A stretch of 13,088 nt of DNA from ZC4RG30 sp964632365 (GCA_964632365.1 CAZWDR010000073.1:1-13088), one strand, 5' to 3'. Counted from the stretch's first letter, positions 1-7,390 are shown. Notes: a model not told the origin generated them from the sequence alone. Program-made: numbers and translations.

Positions 1-5
1 GCCGG

Positions 6-1103
6 TCACTCCGTCCCCTGCCTCGCGCGCTGCGCGGCCCAGGGGACGATGACCTGCTCCATCAGCGCGTAGACACTGTTGTTGCTGCCGCGCTGGCGGG
101 TGTCCGGATCGCCCGTCAGCACGACCACGGTCTGCAACTGCGGCACCACGAACAGGAACTGGCCGCCATAACCCCACGCGAACCAAGTGGAATGGCCGGC
201 AAACCGGGTGTGCCACCACAGGTAGCCATAGTCGTGGCGGCGGTTGAAGCTGCTGTTCAGGAAGCGCGGCTGCCAGGACTGCGCCACCCACGCCTTCGGC
301 AGCACCTGCCGTCCGGCAGACTGCCCCCTGTCCAGATACAGGCGGCCGAAACTGAGCAGCGACGCGGGGCTCAACGCGAGGTTGTTGCCGCCGAAATAGA
401 TGCCCTGCGGGTCCCGGTCCCATCCACCCACGCGCATGCCCAGTGGTTCGAACAGGTTCTTCTGCGCGAACTGCCGCAGCGGCTGGCCGGTGGCCCGGGT
501 CAGCACCGCCGCAAGCAGGTGCGTGTCGCCGGTGCTGTAGGTCATCACGGTCCCTGGCGTGTGCTGCAGCTCGGGCGCCAGCGCATAGCCCACCCAGTCG
601 CGGCTGGTGACCCAGGCGCCATAGTTGCCGATGCTCGTGGAAGGCAGGCCGCTGGACATCGTCACCAGATGCCGCACTGTGATCTGCCGGCGCGGATCAT
701 CGGCGCCAAGCCGGTCGAAGTATCCCGGCAGATAGCGGCTGACAGGAACATCCAGGTCCTGCAGATGCCCCTGCTCCAGCGCAATGCCGATCAATGCATT
801 CAGGATGCTCTTGGACGCGGACTTGATGTTGATCGGGCGGTCCCGCGCGCCGCCATTCGCATAATGCTCGCGGTGGATGTGACCGCCCTGGAACAGGATG
901 AACGAGGAGAGCTGCGGGATGGCCGCCACGGCCGCATCGAGCGCCGCGTCGGAGACCTCGGCCACCTGCGGCGGCGCGCTGACAGGGACTGATGCGGTCT
1001 GCGGCAATTCTGCCGGATGCGGTGGAGTGGCTTCCTGTGCACACGCCGCGCAGGCCAGCGCCGAGGCGGCCATTGCGGTGGGCCATGCCGTTCTGGTCAG
1101 CAT
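6..1103 (-). CDS. Secreted serine hydrolase, beta-lactamase / 6-aminohexanoate-dimer hydrolase (NylB)-like family
   Basis: A protein of 365 residues with the serine beta-lactamase-like fold used by class C beta-lactamases, EstB esterases and NylB amide hydrolases. The nucleophile motif SxxK is visible as S95-A-S-K98 within IKSASKS. The second catalytic motif, normally YxN, appears as Y189-S-T191 (TYSTGD). The C-terminal motif appears as GYGGQ at 311-315 in place of the KTG/HxG of true beta-lactamases. Residues 1-22 form a signal peptide with likely cleavage at ACA|QE, followed by a Pro/Ala-rich linker, so it acts in the periplasm or outside. I chose ATG at 1103 because GGTGGG lies 4 nt upstream; a GTG three codons earlier (1112) is open but sits on that site. 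The lack of N in motif 2 and of KTG argues for an esterase or amidase rather than drug resistance. It lies 150 bp downstream of the acyltransferase gene on the same strand. Substrate unknown. Confidence 0.88.
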   Translation of the reverse strand: MLTRTAWPTAMAASALACAACAQEATPPHPAELPQTASVPVSAPPQVAEVSDAALDAAVAAIPQLSSFILFQGGHIHREHYANGGARDRPINIKSASKSILNALIGIALEQGHLQDLDVPVSRYLPGYFDRLGADDPRRQITVRHLVTMSSGLPSTSIGNYGAWVTSRDWVGYALAPELQHTPGTVMTYSTGDTHLLAAVLTRATGQPLRQFAQKNLFEPLGMRVGGWDRDPQGIYFGGNNLALSPASLLSFGRLYLDRGQSAGRQVLPKAWVAQSWQPRFLNSSFNRRHDYGYLWWHTRFAGHSTWFAWGYGGQFLFVVPQLQTVVVLTGDPDTRQRGSNNSVYALMEQVIVPWAAQRARQGTE

Positions 1104-1253
1104 GGGACCCACCGTATCACAGCATCGTGGAACGTTCGGCCGGCGGCCGACGGCCCCCTGTCTGCCCGGCCGCAGGCGCCCAGCGTCTGGCCGAAGGGGC
1201 GCTGCAGCACCGGCGGAACGCGGCGCTGCGGGGCCTTTGTCGCAACGGCCCGC

Positions 1254-2171
1254 TCACCCCGCGCGCGTGCTGTCCTCAGGTGCGAGCGGGAACTTTGACC
1301 AGCGCCGGTGCGGCCAGCTCCACAGCTCCGGATGGGCGAGGATCTGCCCCTCCACATGCCGCATCACTGCCGCGGCGTCCTGCTCGAAGCTGCCGCCCGG
1401 GTCGAGTTGCAGGGCCGGTTCGATCCGGAAATGCCACCGTGGATCGATGGCCATCGCAGTCAGCGGAACAATGGGCGCGCGGGTCTGGCGCGCGAGCTGC
1501 ACGATGCCGCCCGGCATCGGCATGTCCTTGCCGAGGAAGCGCAACATCACGCCGGTGTCTGCCCGTGACACCCCATGGTCCATCATCGCGAACAGCACCC
1601 GGTTGCGCCGCAGCGCATCCATCATGCCGACATAGGACCTCAGGCCATCTTCGGCGGCGACGCCTTCGAGTCCGTAGTTGTCCAGCACATTCTGGTCGAA
1701 GTTCGTCGGCATGCTGGGCGACCGGCGATAGACGACGGTCAACGGCCACCCCTGATCCGCGAGCTGCGCAAGCACCAGCAGGCTGTTGCAGGAATGCGTC
1801 GCCAGCATGATGACACCCCGACCGGTGCGCGCCGCGGTGAGGTTATCGATGCCATCGACCCGGCACCGCTGGTAGAACCGCTTCGTGTCCAGCCTGCGAT
1901 CAGCCATGCTGGCCACTTCGAGGACACCGATCGTATTGACGCGGTAGGCACTTCGCAGTGTCGAGCCGACACGGCCGTCATGCGGATCGCATCCCAGCAG
2001 CGCCGCGAGGTCCGCGCCGACCCGGCGGCGCAGGGAAACAAGAAGCAGATATTGAAGCGAGCCGAAGAAGCTTCCCAACCGGCGGCAACCGTCGAACCCG
2101 ACCAATCGCACCAGCGAACGCACCGCGAGGAAGGTCGCCCTGCGCCTCAGCCGCCTGATATGGATGCTCAA
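1254..2171 (-). CDS. LpxL/HtrB-like lysophospholipid acyltransferase family protein (LABLAT), catalytic acid absent
   Basis: A protein of 305 residues that resembles bacterial lipid A late acyltransferases along its length. The N-terminal third holds a hydrophobic stretch near 33-47. The family histidine is in ATHSCNSLL (H126). The block at 198-236 (DHG...TGVMLRFLGKDMPMPGG, then LARQTRAPIVP) matches the LpxL pattern of DxxxxxGVFxxFFG followed by RxTGAPVVP. The C-terminal PELWSWPHRRWSKFP (281-295) is the usual PExWxWxHRRW signature. In the family the histidine belongs to HX4(D/E), but here the residue five on is L131, so the usual His-acid pair is broken. Members act on the inner face of the inner membrane using acyl-ACP; here the acceptor is unknown and the protein may have altered chemistry. 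The start is TTG at 2171 and is weakly supported: GGAG lies 11 nt upstream and no Met occurs before residue 89. It is preceded by a 155-bp gap and the 304-residue gene on the same strand. Confidence 0.85.
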   Translation of the reverse strand: MSIHIRRLRRRATFLAVRSLVRLVGFDGCRRLGSFFGSLQYLLLVSLRRRVGADLAALLGCDPHDGRVGSTLRSAYRVNTIGVLEVASMADRRLDTKRFYQRCRVDGIDNLTAARTGRGVIMLATHSCNSLLVLAQLADQGWPLTVVYRRSPSMPTNFDQNVLDNYGLEGVAAEDGLRSYVGMMDALRRNRVLFAMMDHGVSRADTGVMLRFLGKDMPMPGGIVQLARQTRAPIVPLTAMAIDPRWHFRIEPALQLDPGGSFEQDAAAVMRHVEGQILAHPELWSWPHRRWSKFPLAPEDSTRAG

Positions 2172-2291
2172 ATCACCCGAAGCTCCGCCGCTTGAAAGTT
2201 GCCTTGAACAGCACGCCGGACGCGGACCGGGCGCGCCAGGGAGATGCCTCCCCGAAGCCTACCTTCGTCGAGCCACGATCGACAGCCTCCG

Positions 2292-2313
2292 CCCCGCGCA
2301 TTTCGCGACGGGG
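2292..2313 (-). terminator. Possible hairpin downstream of the 304-residue protein gene
   Basis: CCCCGCGC (2292-2299) pairs with GCG-A-CGGGG (2305-2313) with one bulged A and an ATTTC loop. It lies 13 bp past the TGA of the minus-strand gene ending at 2327. No U-run follows on the minus strand, so an intrinsic terminator is not clearly supported. The rest of the 155-bp gap (2172-2326) shows no gene; GGGAG-ATGC-CTCCC at about 2240-2253 is another minor hairpin. Confidence 0.25.
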
Positions 2314-2326
2314 ACGGGTTCCCTGG

Positions 2327-3241
2327 TCAGCGCGCGCCGGCCTGCCCGGCCGCGACGCTGTCGGCGAAACGCCCGAACATGGCGCGCTCCTGCATCGCAG
2401 CCCGCTCGAGCATCTGTCGGTAGCTCTCGAGCTGCTGGGCGGAAAGATGCGGCGCGGCGGCATTCAGCAGGCGCTGCCGCCGCTCCGGCGCGTATTGCGC
2501 GAATGGCTGCGCGGCGGCGCTGCGGGTCTGACTGATGCTTCGCTGCTCGGCCGCCAGTGCGGCAATCAGGGACCGGCCCTGTGCATCCGCCAGCGGTGTG
2601 CCGGCCGCATCGAGCACGGCCCGCAGATCCCGCCGCTGCTGCCAGACGCCTCGGGTCTGCTGGTAGTCCTGCCATTGCGGATACCTGGATCCCAGCAGCG
2701 CCTGCAGTTCGGACTCGTCATTCCGGCGGTTCTCTTCGAATTCGGCTGCTGCGCTGGATGCCGGCGCTCCTGCTTCCCTCGCGTTTTCGAAGATGGCGAA
2801 GGACCGTTCCTGCTGCGTCACCAGCAGCTCCAGAAACCGTTCTGCTTCCTCCGGCGCGAGGCCGAGCGCCTCGCTGACATCCGGATTGGCGGAGCGTATC
2901 GCCTGGCGGTTGCTCTCCCGCCGGCGCGCCATTCCTTCGGGACTGGACATTTGCGCACGGAGCGCATCCATCAACGTGGGGGCCTGCTCCGGCGGCACCG
3001 GTTCCACCGCGACCTCCGTCGTCTCCGGTGCGTTGCCTGCCGGATTCACCCGCGCCGCAGCAGCCAAAGGCGCAGGAGCTGGCACTTGCGGCAGCGGGAC
3101 CGGTGCGGCTCGCCGCTGCTGCAGTTGCGCCGCGAGCACGGCAACCTGCTCCCGCCCTGACTTCACTTCTTCCAGGAGACGCATTGCATAGCTGCCCACG
3201 AGCAGCAGTGCCACGGCAAGAATCGCTGCAACGATCTTCAT
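2327..3241 (-). CDS. Hypothetical membrane-anchored, mainly helical envelope protein
   Basis: I do not recognise a named family in this 304-residue protein. Residues 3-19 form one hydrophobic segment (MKIVAAILAVALLLVGSYAM), either an uncleaved anchor or a signal anchor. It is followed by a charged, probably coiled-coil stretch (20-45), a Pro/Ala/Val-rich linker (46-90) and a long Arg/Glu/Gln-rich helical domain (95-300). The latter contains NPDVSEALGLAPEEAERFLELL (119-140) and LSAQQLESYRQMLER (266-280), which faintly recall the LTxxQ repeats of CpxP/Spy periplasmic proteins; that likeness is only suggestive. The orientation should place the helical domain in the periplasm. The start is firm: GGGAGG lies 4 nt before the ATG at 3241. 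The gene sits 69 bp downstream of the PQQ dehydrogenase on the same strand, separated by a hairpin and a 12-bp palindrome, so it may have its own promoter. Confidence 0.8.
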   Translation of the reverse strand: MKIVAAILAVALLLVGSYAMRLLEEVKSGREQVAVLAAQLQQRRAAPVPLPQVPAPAPLAAAARVNPAGNAPETTEVAVEPVPPEQAPTLMDALRAQMSSPEGMARRRESNRQAIRSANPDVSEALGLAPEEAERFLELLVTQQERSFAIFENAREAGAPASSAAAEFEENRRNDESELQALLGSRYPQWQDYQQTRGVWQQRRDLRAVLDAAGTPLADAQGRSLIAALAAEQRSISQTRSAAAQPFAQYAPERRQRLLNAAAPHLSAQQLESYRQMLERAAMQERAMFGRFADSVAAGQAGAR

Positions 3242-3261
3242 GTCGCCTCCCTGGCTGACCG

Positions 3262-3273
3262 GATGGATCCATC
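3262..3273. promoter_or_regulatory. Perfect 12-bp palindrome GATGGATCCATC upstream of the 304-residue gene
   Basis: GATGGATCCATC is fully self-complementary. It lies 20 bp before the ATG at 3241, between the dehydrogenase terminator hairpin and the ribosome-binding site. Its position would suit an operator, but about three such 12-mers are expected by chance in 13 kb and no regulator is implied. Confidence 0.25.
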
Positions 3274-3274
3274 A

Positions 3275-3303
3275 GGCTGCGAGGAAGGCCCCGCCTCGCA
3301 GCC
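3275..3303 (-). terminator. Strong hairpin just after the PQQ dehydrogenase stop codon
   Basis: GGCTGCGAGG (3275-3284) and CCTCGCAGCC (3294-3303) are perfect 10-bp inverted arms around a 9-nt loop. The structure begins 7 bp after the TGA of the minus-strand dehydrogenase. On that strand the hairpin is followed by TGATGGATCC rather than a U-tract, so it may be a weak or Rho-assisted terminator, or an mRNA 3'-end stabiliser. Confidence 0.55.
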
Positions 3304-3310
3304 CGTTTCA

Positions 3311-5416
3311 TCATTGCGATTGATGTGCGGTAGGCGCGGCCGGAACGGGAGCGGCCGGCGGCGCACCGCCCGGCCCACCAGGCCCCGGCCGCGGCGGATT
3401 GCGCTTCAGTTCGTTCGCGCGCTGCGTCAGATAGGCGCGCACGGCCTCCGCATCCTCTTCCTTCAGCGAATTCCGGAACGAGATCATGCCGCCCTCGGCC
3501 AGCGCGCCATCGATCACGATCGCCTTGAACAGTGCGCCGCTGTTCAGCGCGACGCTGTAGTTGAGGTCCGGGAAGCCGGAGAACATGCGGCCGCCTTCAT
3601 GGCAGCCTGTGCAGTTGCGCTCGTACAGATCCTTGCCACGCGCGTGCATGGCGGCATCGCCGAAGTCGGCCGGCGGGTTGAGCACCTGCTGCACCGGCGG
3701 GGGTGCCGGCGGCAGTTGCACCGTGCCACCGATCCGGTAGACCAGCAAACGATTCACGCCATTGGCCGCGGCGAAGCCGGTACTGGCCGAAGACACCGCC
3801 GCGACGTACTGCACGCCGTCGATGGAATAGCTGATCGGCCCGGGCACGACATTGCCCTGCGTCGGCACGGACCAGATCTTCTCGCCCGTGTCAGCGCGAA
3901 AGGCCGTGAAGTGCTGGCCGGCGGTGCCCTGGAACACGAGGTTGCCCGCCGTCGTCAGCGTGCCGGCGCTGCCATTGCCCTCGCGCTGCTTCCACGCCAC
4001 CTGGCGCTTCACCGGATCCCAGGCCATCAGCGCCGCACCCGTTTCGTCCAGCACCGGACGGGTCTGCCCCTCCGGCTGCTTGCTCATGCTCACATCCACC
4101 AGCTGGTTGCCGAGGATGCGGGCGCCTTCCTCGGCGACGAATGAACTCACGCCGAAGCGCATCGGCACGTACATGTAGCCGGTGCCGGGGTTGAACGACT
4201 GGGGATGCCACACGTGCGACTGCGACGGGATCACGTAGAAGCCCTTCGTGCCGTAGATGGCATCCGGGTTCATGACCGGTGCCCAGTTGTTCGCCTTGTC
4301 GAAGCCCGTCGCCCAGTTGATCTGGGGCACGTACGGATCGGCCGACAGTACCTTGCCGGTCGCGACCTCGATCACATAGAACACGCCGTTCTTCGGCGCC
4401 TGCATCACCACCCGCTTCTTCTGCCCGTCGATGGTGAGATCGGCCACCGTCAGCGGATTGGTGTTGTCGAAATCGAAGCTGTCCCTGGGCACCGTCTGGT
4501 AGTGCCACTTGTATTGGCCGGTCTTCGCATCGAGCGCGACGATCGACGCGGTGAACAGGTTGTCCCCACCGCCCGGCGAGCGGATGCTGTGCGGCCACGG
4601 CAGGCCGTTGCCGGTGCCGAAGACCACCGTGCCGGTCTGGCCGTCATGGAGGATGCCGTCCCACACGGTGCCGCCGCCGCCCTTCTCCCACCACTTCGCG
4701 CCCTTCCAGGTTGCCGCCGCCATCGGCATCACGCTGTCGGAGGCGGCGCCTTCCGGCCCCTTCGAGGGGTCATCCGGTACGGTCCAGAAACGCCACAGCG
4801 CCTTGCCCGTCTCGGCGTCATGCGCGGCGAGGAAACCGCGCGTGTAGAACTCGCCGCCGCCCTGGCCGATGTAGACGATGCCATCACCGACGCGCGGCGC
4901 CCCGGTGATGGAATAGGGCAGGCTGCGGTCGGTGACCTGCACGTCCCACACCTTGTTGCCGGTCTTCGCGTCCAGCGCCACCAGACGCCCATCGATGGTG
5001 CCGATGATGATCTTGCCGTTCCAGTGTGCGGCGCCGCGGTTCGAGATGTTGCAGCAGATGCTGGAGGCAGCCAGCTCGCGCGGCACCTGCGGATCGAACT
5101 TCCACAGCTGCTTGCCAGTCACCGCGTCGAAGGCGAAGACCTTGCTCCACGGACCCGTGAGATAGAGCTTGCCGTCCACGACCAGCGGCGTGCTCTGGTA
5201 GCCACCCTTGTCGGTGATGTCCGCATACCACGCAAGTCCAAGCTGGCCGATGTTGCCGGCGTTGATCTGGTCCAGCGGCGTGAACCGTTGCTCATCGGCG
5301 GTGCGCCCGTGGGCGGTCCATTCCACATCGGGCGTCGCCACGCCGGCGGCGAGCAGGGCAGAAGTGGCAGACAACAGGCTGGATGTGGCGAGCAGGCCAG
5401 GAAGCAGGCGGCGCAT
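3311..5416 (-). CDS. PQQ-dependent alcohol dehydrogenase with fused C-terminal cytochrome c domain (quinohaemoprotein)
   Basis: A periplasmic protein of 701 residues that would oxidise an alcohol or aldehyde with PQQ and pass electrons through its own haem. Residues 1-27 look like a signal peptide. The eight-bladed propeller spans about 30-565, with tryptophan-docking-type repeats (for example ALDAKTGNKVW, ALDAKTGQYKW). Visible PQQ-site elements are the vicinal pair C121-C122 (SSICCNIS), E189 (GQGGGEF), N270 (FGTGNGLPW) and D315 with D317 (SFDFDNTNP), where D315 aligns with the catalytic Asp. A Pro-rich hinge leads to a cytochrome c domain: haem site C602-T-G-C-H606, probable axial M644 (EGGMISF). 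A Pro/Gly tail (672-701) ends the protein. I start at ATG 5416 because GGGGGA lies 4 nt upstream and a signal peptide follows; the frame stays open to 5698 but runs into the divergent gene. The substrate cannot be told from sequence. Confidence 0.93.
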   Translation of the reverse strand: MRRLLPGLLATSSLLSATSALLAAGVATPDVEWTAHGRTADEQRFTPLDQINAGNIGQLGLAWYADITDKGGYQSTPLVVDGKLYLTGPWSKVFAFDAVTGKQLWKFDPQVPRELAASSICCNISNRGAAHWNGKIIIGTIDGRLVALDAKTGNKVWDVQVTDRSLPYSITGAPRVGDGIVYIGQGGGEFYTRGFLAAHDAETGKALWRFWTVPDDPSKGPEGAASDSVMPMAAATWKGAKWWEKGGGGTVWDGILHDGQTGTVVFGTGNGLPWPHSIRSPGGGDNLFTASIVALDAKTGQYKWHYQTVPRDSFDFDNTNPLTVADLTIDGQKKRVVMQAPKNGVFYVIEVATGKVLSADPYVPQINWATGFDKANNWAPVMNPDAIYGTKGFYVIPSQSHVWHPQSFNPGTGYMYVPMRFGVSSFVAEEGARILGNQLVDVSMSKQPEGQTRPVLDETGAALMAWDPVKRQVAWKQREGNGSAGTLTTAGNLVFQGTAGQHFTAFRADTGEKIWSVPTQGNVVPGPISYSIDGVQYVAAVSSASTGFAAANGVNRLLVYRIGGTVQLPPAPPPVQQVLNPPADFGDAAMHARGKDLYERNCTGCHEGGRMFSGFPDLNYSVALNSGALFKAIVIDGALAEGGMISFRNSLKEEDAEAVRAYLTQRANELKRNPPRPGPGGPGGAPPAAPVPAAPTAHQSQ

Positions 5417-5572
5417 GGAATCCCCCGAAAGCATTCTTCTGACACGGACGGCGACGAGGCGGATGGTACGTGCAAAGCCCGGCTCGCCGCATGTTCCACC
5501 CGGATTATTGCCAGGGCATTGATCCAGGAAGCCCGCATGTGGCGACCAAGCGGATACCATCGGTGCCCTGGG

Positions 5573-5584
5573 CCGCGATCGCGG
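5573..5584. promoter_or_regulatory. 12-bp palindrome in the divergent region before the QorB-like gene
   Basis: CCGCGATCGCGG is a perfect palindrome whose right end overlaps GGTCGCC (5583-5589), which is itself inverted relative to GGCGACC at 5541-5547. It sits 19 bp before the ATG at 5604 within the 187-bp region between the divergent dehydrogenase and oxidoreductase genes. It could be an operator; chance in GC-rich DNA is a real alternative. I could not fix a convincing -35/-10 pair in 5417-5603. Confidence 0.2.
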
Positions 5585-5603
5585 TCGCCTCCATGGAAGA
5601 AGC

Positions 5604-6485
5604 ATGATTTTTGTCTCGGGCGCCAATGGCCAGCTCGCCAAAGCCGTGATCACCACCATCCTGGAAGCGGGACGCGGCGATTCGCTGGCGGTGGGCACGC
5701 GCGATGTGGACTCCGCATTCGCACAGGAGCTGGCCAGTCGCGGCGTGCGTGTCCGTCACGCGGACTATCGTGATCCGGCGCTGATGCGCAGCGCACTGCA
5801 GGGCGTGGACAAGGCGCTGTTGATCCCCACCTATGATCCGAATGAAGTGCGCCTGCAGCAGAACCTCAATGCGCTGGACGCTGCGCGCGCCGCAGGTGTG
5901 CGCCATGTGGTCTATCCGAGTTTCCTCAACGCCGAATCGACGCTGGTGGAACACAGCCGGCTGGTGCATTACCCCACCGAACAGGCCATCCGTGCCTCAG
6001 GCCTGGATTTCACGATCCTGCGACACGCGCTGTATGCCGACATCCTGGTCGGCGACCTGCCGCAGACGCTGGCCACCGGCGTGCTGCGTCGCTGCGGCGG
6101 CAAGTCGCGCTGCGCCTACGTGGCGCGCGCGGACCTGGGCGCCTCGGCGGCCCAGGTGCTGATGCGCGATGAACCCTCGGGCCGCGTGTATTCCGAAACG
6201 ATGGAGCAGACCTGGAGCGGCGATGACATCGCCGCGCTGATGTCGGAGGTCTTCGCCACCCCGGTGCGCTATGAAGCGGTGCCGGCAGCCGACTGGCCGC
6301 GCTTCATGCACGAGCGCTGGGGCGTGCCGCTGGAATTGTCGAAGAGCACCGCCGGAACGATGCAGGCGATCGAGGCGGGTGTGTTCGATCTGGTCAGCCC
6401 GGACTACCGCACTATCACCGGCCGGCCAGCCCGCTCGATGCGCGAATTCCTGCAGTCGGTGCGCGAGGCGGCACGCATCGCGTAG
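5604..6485 (+). CDS. NAD(P)-binding oxidoreductase, QorB/NmrA-like atypical SDR
   Basis: A protein of 293 residues resembling E. coli quinone oxidoreductase 2 (QorB/YtfG) and other NmrA-type atypical short-chain dehydrogenases. The dinucleotide-binding loop is at the N terminus: VSGANGQLAKAV (G6, G9, A12 of a GxxGxxA pattern). Further family landmarks are VRHADYRDPALMRSALQGVDKALL (49-72), AARAAGVRHVVYPS (93-106), and LDFTILRHALYADI (134-147), the equivalent of the family's LRNGWY segment. Like QorB it has no classical YxxxK catalytic pair that I can identify. It is expected to be cytosolic and to use NADPH, possibly reducing quinones; that is by analogy only. The start is well supported, with GGAAG upstream of ATG 5604. 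It diverges from the PQQ dehydrogenase and converges, with an 11-bp gap, on the universal stress protein gene. No terminator is evident in that gap. Confidence 0.88.
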   Translation: MIFVSGANGQLAKAVITTILEAGRGDSLAVGTRDVDSAFAQELASRGVRVRHADYRDPALMRSALQGVDKALLIPTYDPNEVRLQQNLNALDAARAAGVRHVVYPSFLNAESTLVEHSRLVHYPTEQAIRASGLDFTILRHALYADILVGDLPQTLATGVLRRCGGKSRCAYVARADLGASAAQVLMRDEPSGRVYSETMEQTWSGDDIAALMSEVFATPVRYEAVPAADWPRFMHERWGVPLELSKSTAGTMQAIEAGVFDLVSPDYRTITGRPARSMREFLQSVREAARIA

Positions 6486-6496
6486 CGCGGCGGTCG

Positions 6497-7390
6497 TTAT
6501 TGTGGCGGCCCGCGCACGATCAGCGCGTCACAGGGCAGCGTCGAGAGGATGCTTTTGGCCGAACTGCCCAGCAGCGCCTCGAGCACGGCGCCGCGGCCGC
6601 GGGTGCCCAGCACGACCAGATCCGCATCGTTCGCCTGCACGTAGTCGCGCACGACCTGTTGCGGTATGCCGGGCTCGGTGATGTGCACCAGACGCTCCCG
6701 GTCACCATCGGGCAGGAACACCGATGACAGGAAGGTCGCGAACTGCGCGTCATGCGCCGCCCGCCGGGCTTCGAAGTCGCCGGCAGGCTGGTCGGTGGAG
6801 GCATTGAGCAGATGCAGCGTCTGCTCCGGAAAGAACCGCAGTGCCATCTGCAGGGCATGGCCGGACGGCGCGGAGAAATCGGTGGCCACCACGATGTGCC
6901 GGTAGGGTTCGCGCACGCGATTGCGCACGATCAGGATGGGCGCGGGCAACCGGCGCAGCAGGTATTCCACGGTCTTGCCCAGCACCACCGGACGCGTCGA
7001 AAACGGGCTCTCGCGCGCGATGCCTGTGACGATCACATCGACGTGCAACTCGGTCGCCACCCGCTCGATCACTTCGGCCGGGTTGCCCTCCTCGACCATC
7101 AGCGTCGCCCGGTCGAGCCGGTCGCCGAGATCGGCGCGCAGACCCTGCCGGATCCGCCGCCGCATGATCGCCGCCGCATCCGGCGGCGCATGCGCGGCGC
7201 TGGCCGCGGGGGCAACGGCCGCTGCAGAGGCCTCCATGTCCTCGAACACATGCAGCACGGTCAGGTGCGCGCCGTCATGCCGGGCCAGTGCCACGGCCCG
7301 CTCCAGTGCGCGGTCACCGCGAGCGCCGAGGTCGGTGGCCAGCAGCACCTTCTGCGCCACACCCGGATGGCGGGGGGAAAGTTCGGTCAT
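6497..7390 (-). CDS. Tandem-domain universal stress protein (UspA family)
   Basis: A cytosolic protein of 297 residues made of two fused Usp domains, about 12-157 and 162-294. The second domain carries the intact ATP-binding signature G-2X-G-9X-G-S: G262-TR-G265, then nine residues, then G275-S276, ending SILSTLPCDALIVRG. The first domain starts typically (KVLLATDLGARGDRALERAVALA) and ends APILIVRNR. Its nucleotide loop reads TGIARESPFSTRPVVLGKTVEYLL (122-145) and lacks the clean glycine pattern, so probably only the C-terminal half binds ATP. An Ala/Pro-rich insert (52-73) lies in the first domain. Tandem Usps are stress-survival proteins whose exact targets are usually unknown. The start at ATG 7390 has GGAG about 9 nt upstream. 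It diverges from the TRIC-type channel gene with 97 bp between starts. Confidence 0.93.
   Translation of the reverse strand: MTELSPRHPGVAQKVLLATDLGARGDRALERAVALARHDGAHLTVLHVFEDMEASAAAVAPAASAAHAPPDAAAIMRRRIRQGLRADLGDRLDRATLMVEEGNPAEVIERVATELHVDVIVTGIARESPFSTRPVVLGKTVEYLLRRLPAPILIVRNRVREPYRHIVVATDFSAPSGHALQMALRFFPEQTLHLLNASTDQPAGDFEARRAAHDAQFATFLSSVFLPDGDRERLVHITEPGIPQQVVRDYVQANDADLVVLGTRGRGAVLEALLGSSAKSILSTLPCDALIVRGPPQ

Noticed and set aside
1270..1277. A second copy of the half-site CTGTCCTC
   Set aside because: It is a single arm within the end of the acyltransferase coding region with no inverted partner; about 0.4 copies are expected by chance.
2192..3160. 322-codon plus-strand frame opposite the 304-residue protein
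   Set aside because: The minus-strand frame has a perfect ribosome-binding site and a sensible membrane anchor; the plus frame has neither.
5417..5540. Possible sigma-54 promoter before the PQQ dehydrogenase (TTTGCAC, TGGCAAT)
   Set aside because: The GG and GC elements are not at the required spacing.
5417..5698. Upstream extension of the PQQ dehydrogenase frame by 94 codons
   Set aside because: It would overlap the divergent oxidoreductase start, hide the signal peptide inside the protein, and lacks a ribosome-binding site as good as the one at 5421-5426.
4205..5773. 522-codon plus-strand open frame antisense to the PQQ dehydrogenase
   Set aside because: Its His/Arg/Gly-rich translation has no domain sense and mirrors a well-supported gene; long antisense frames are common at this GC content.
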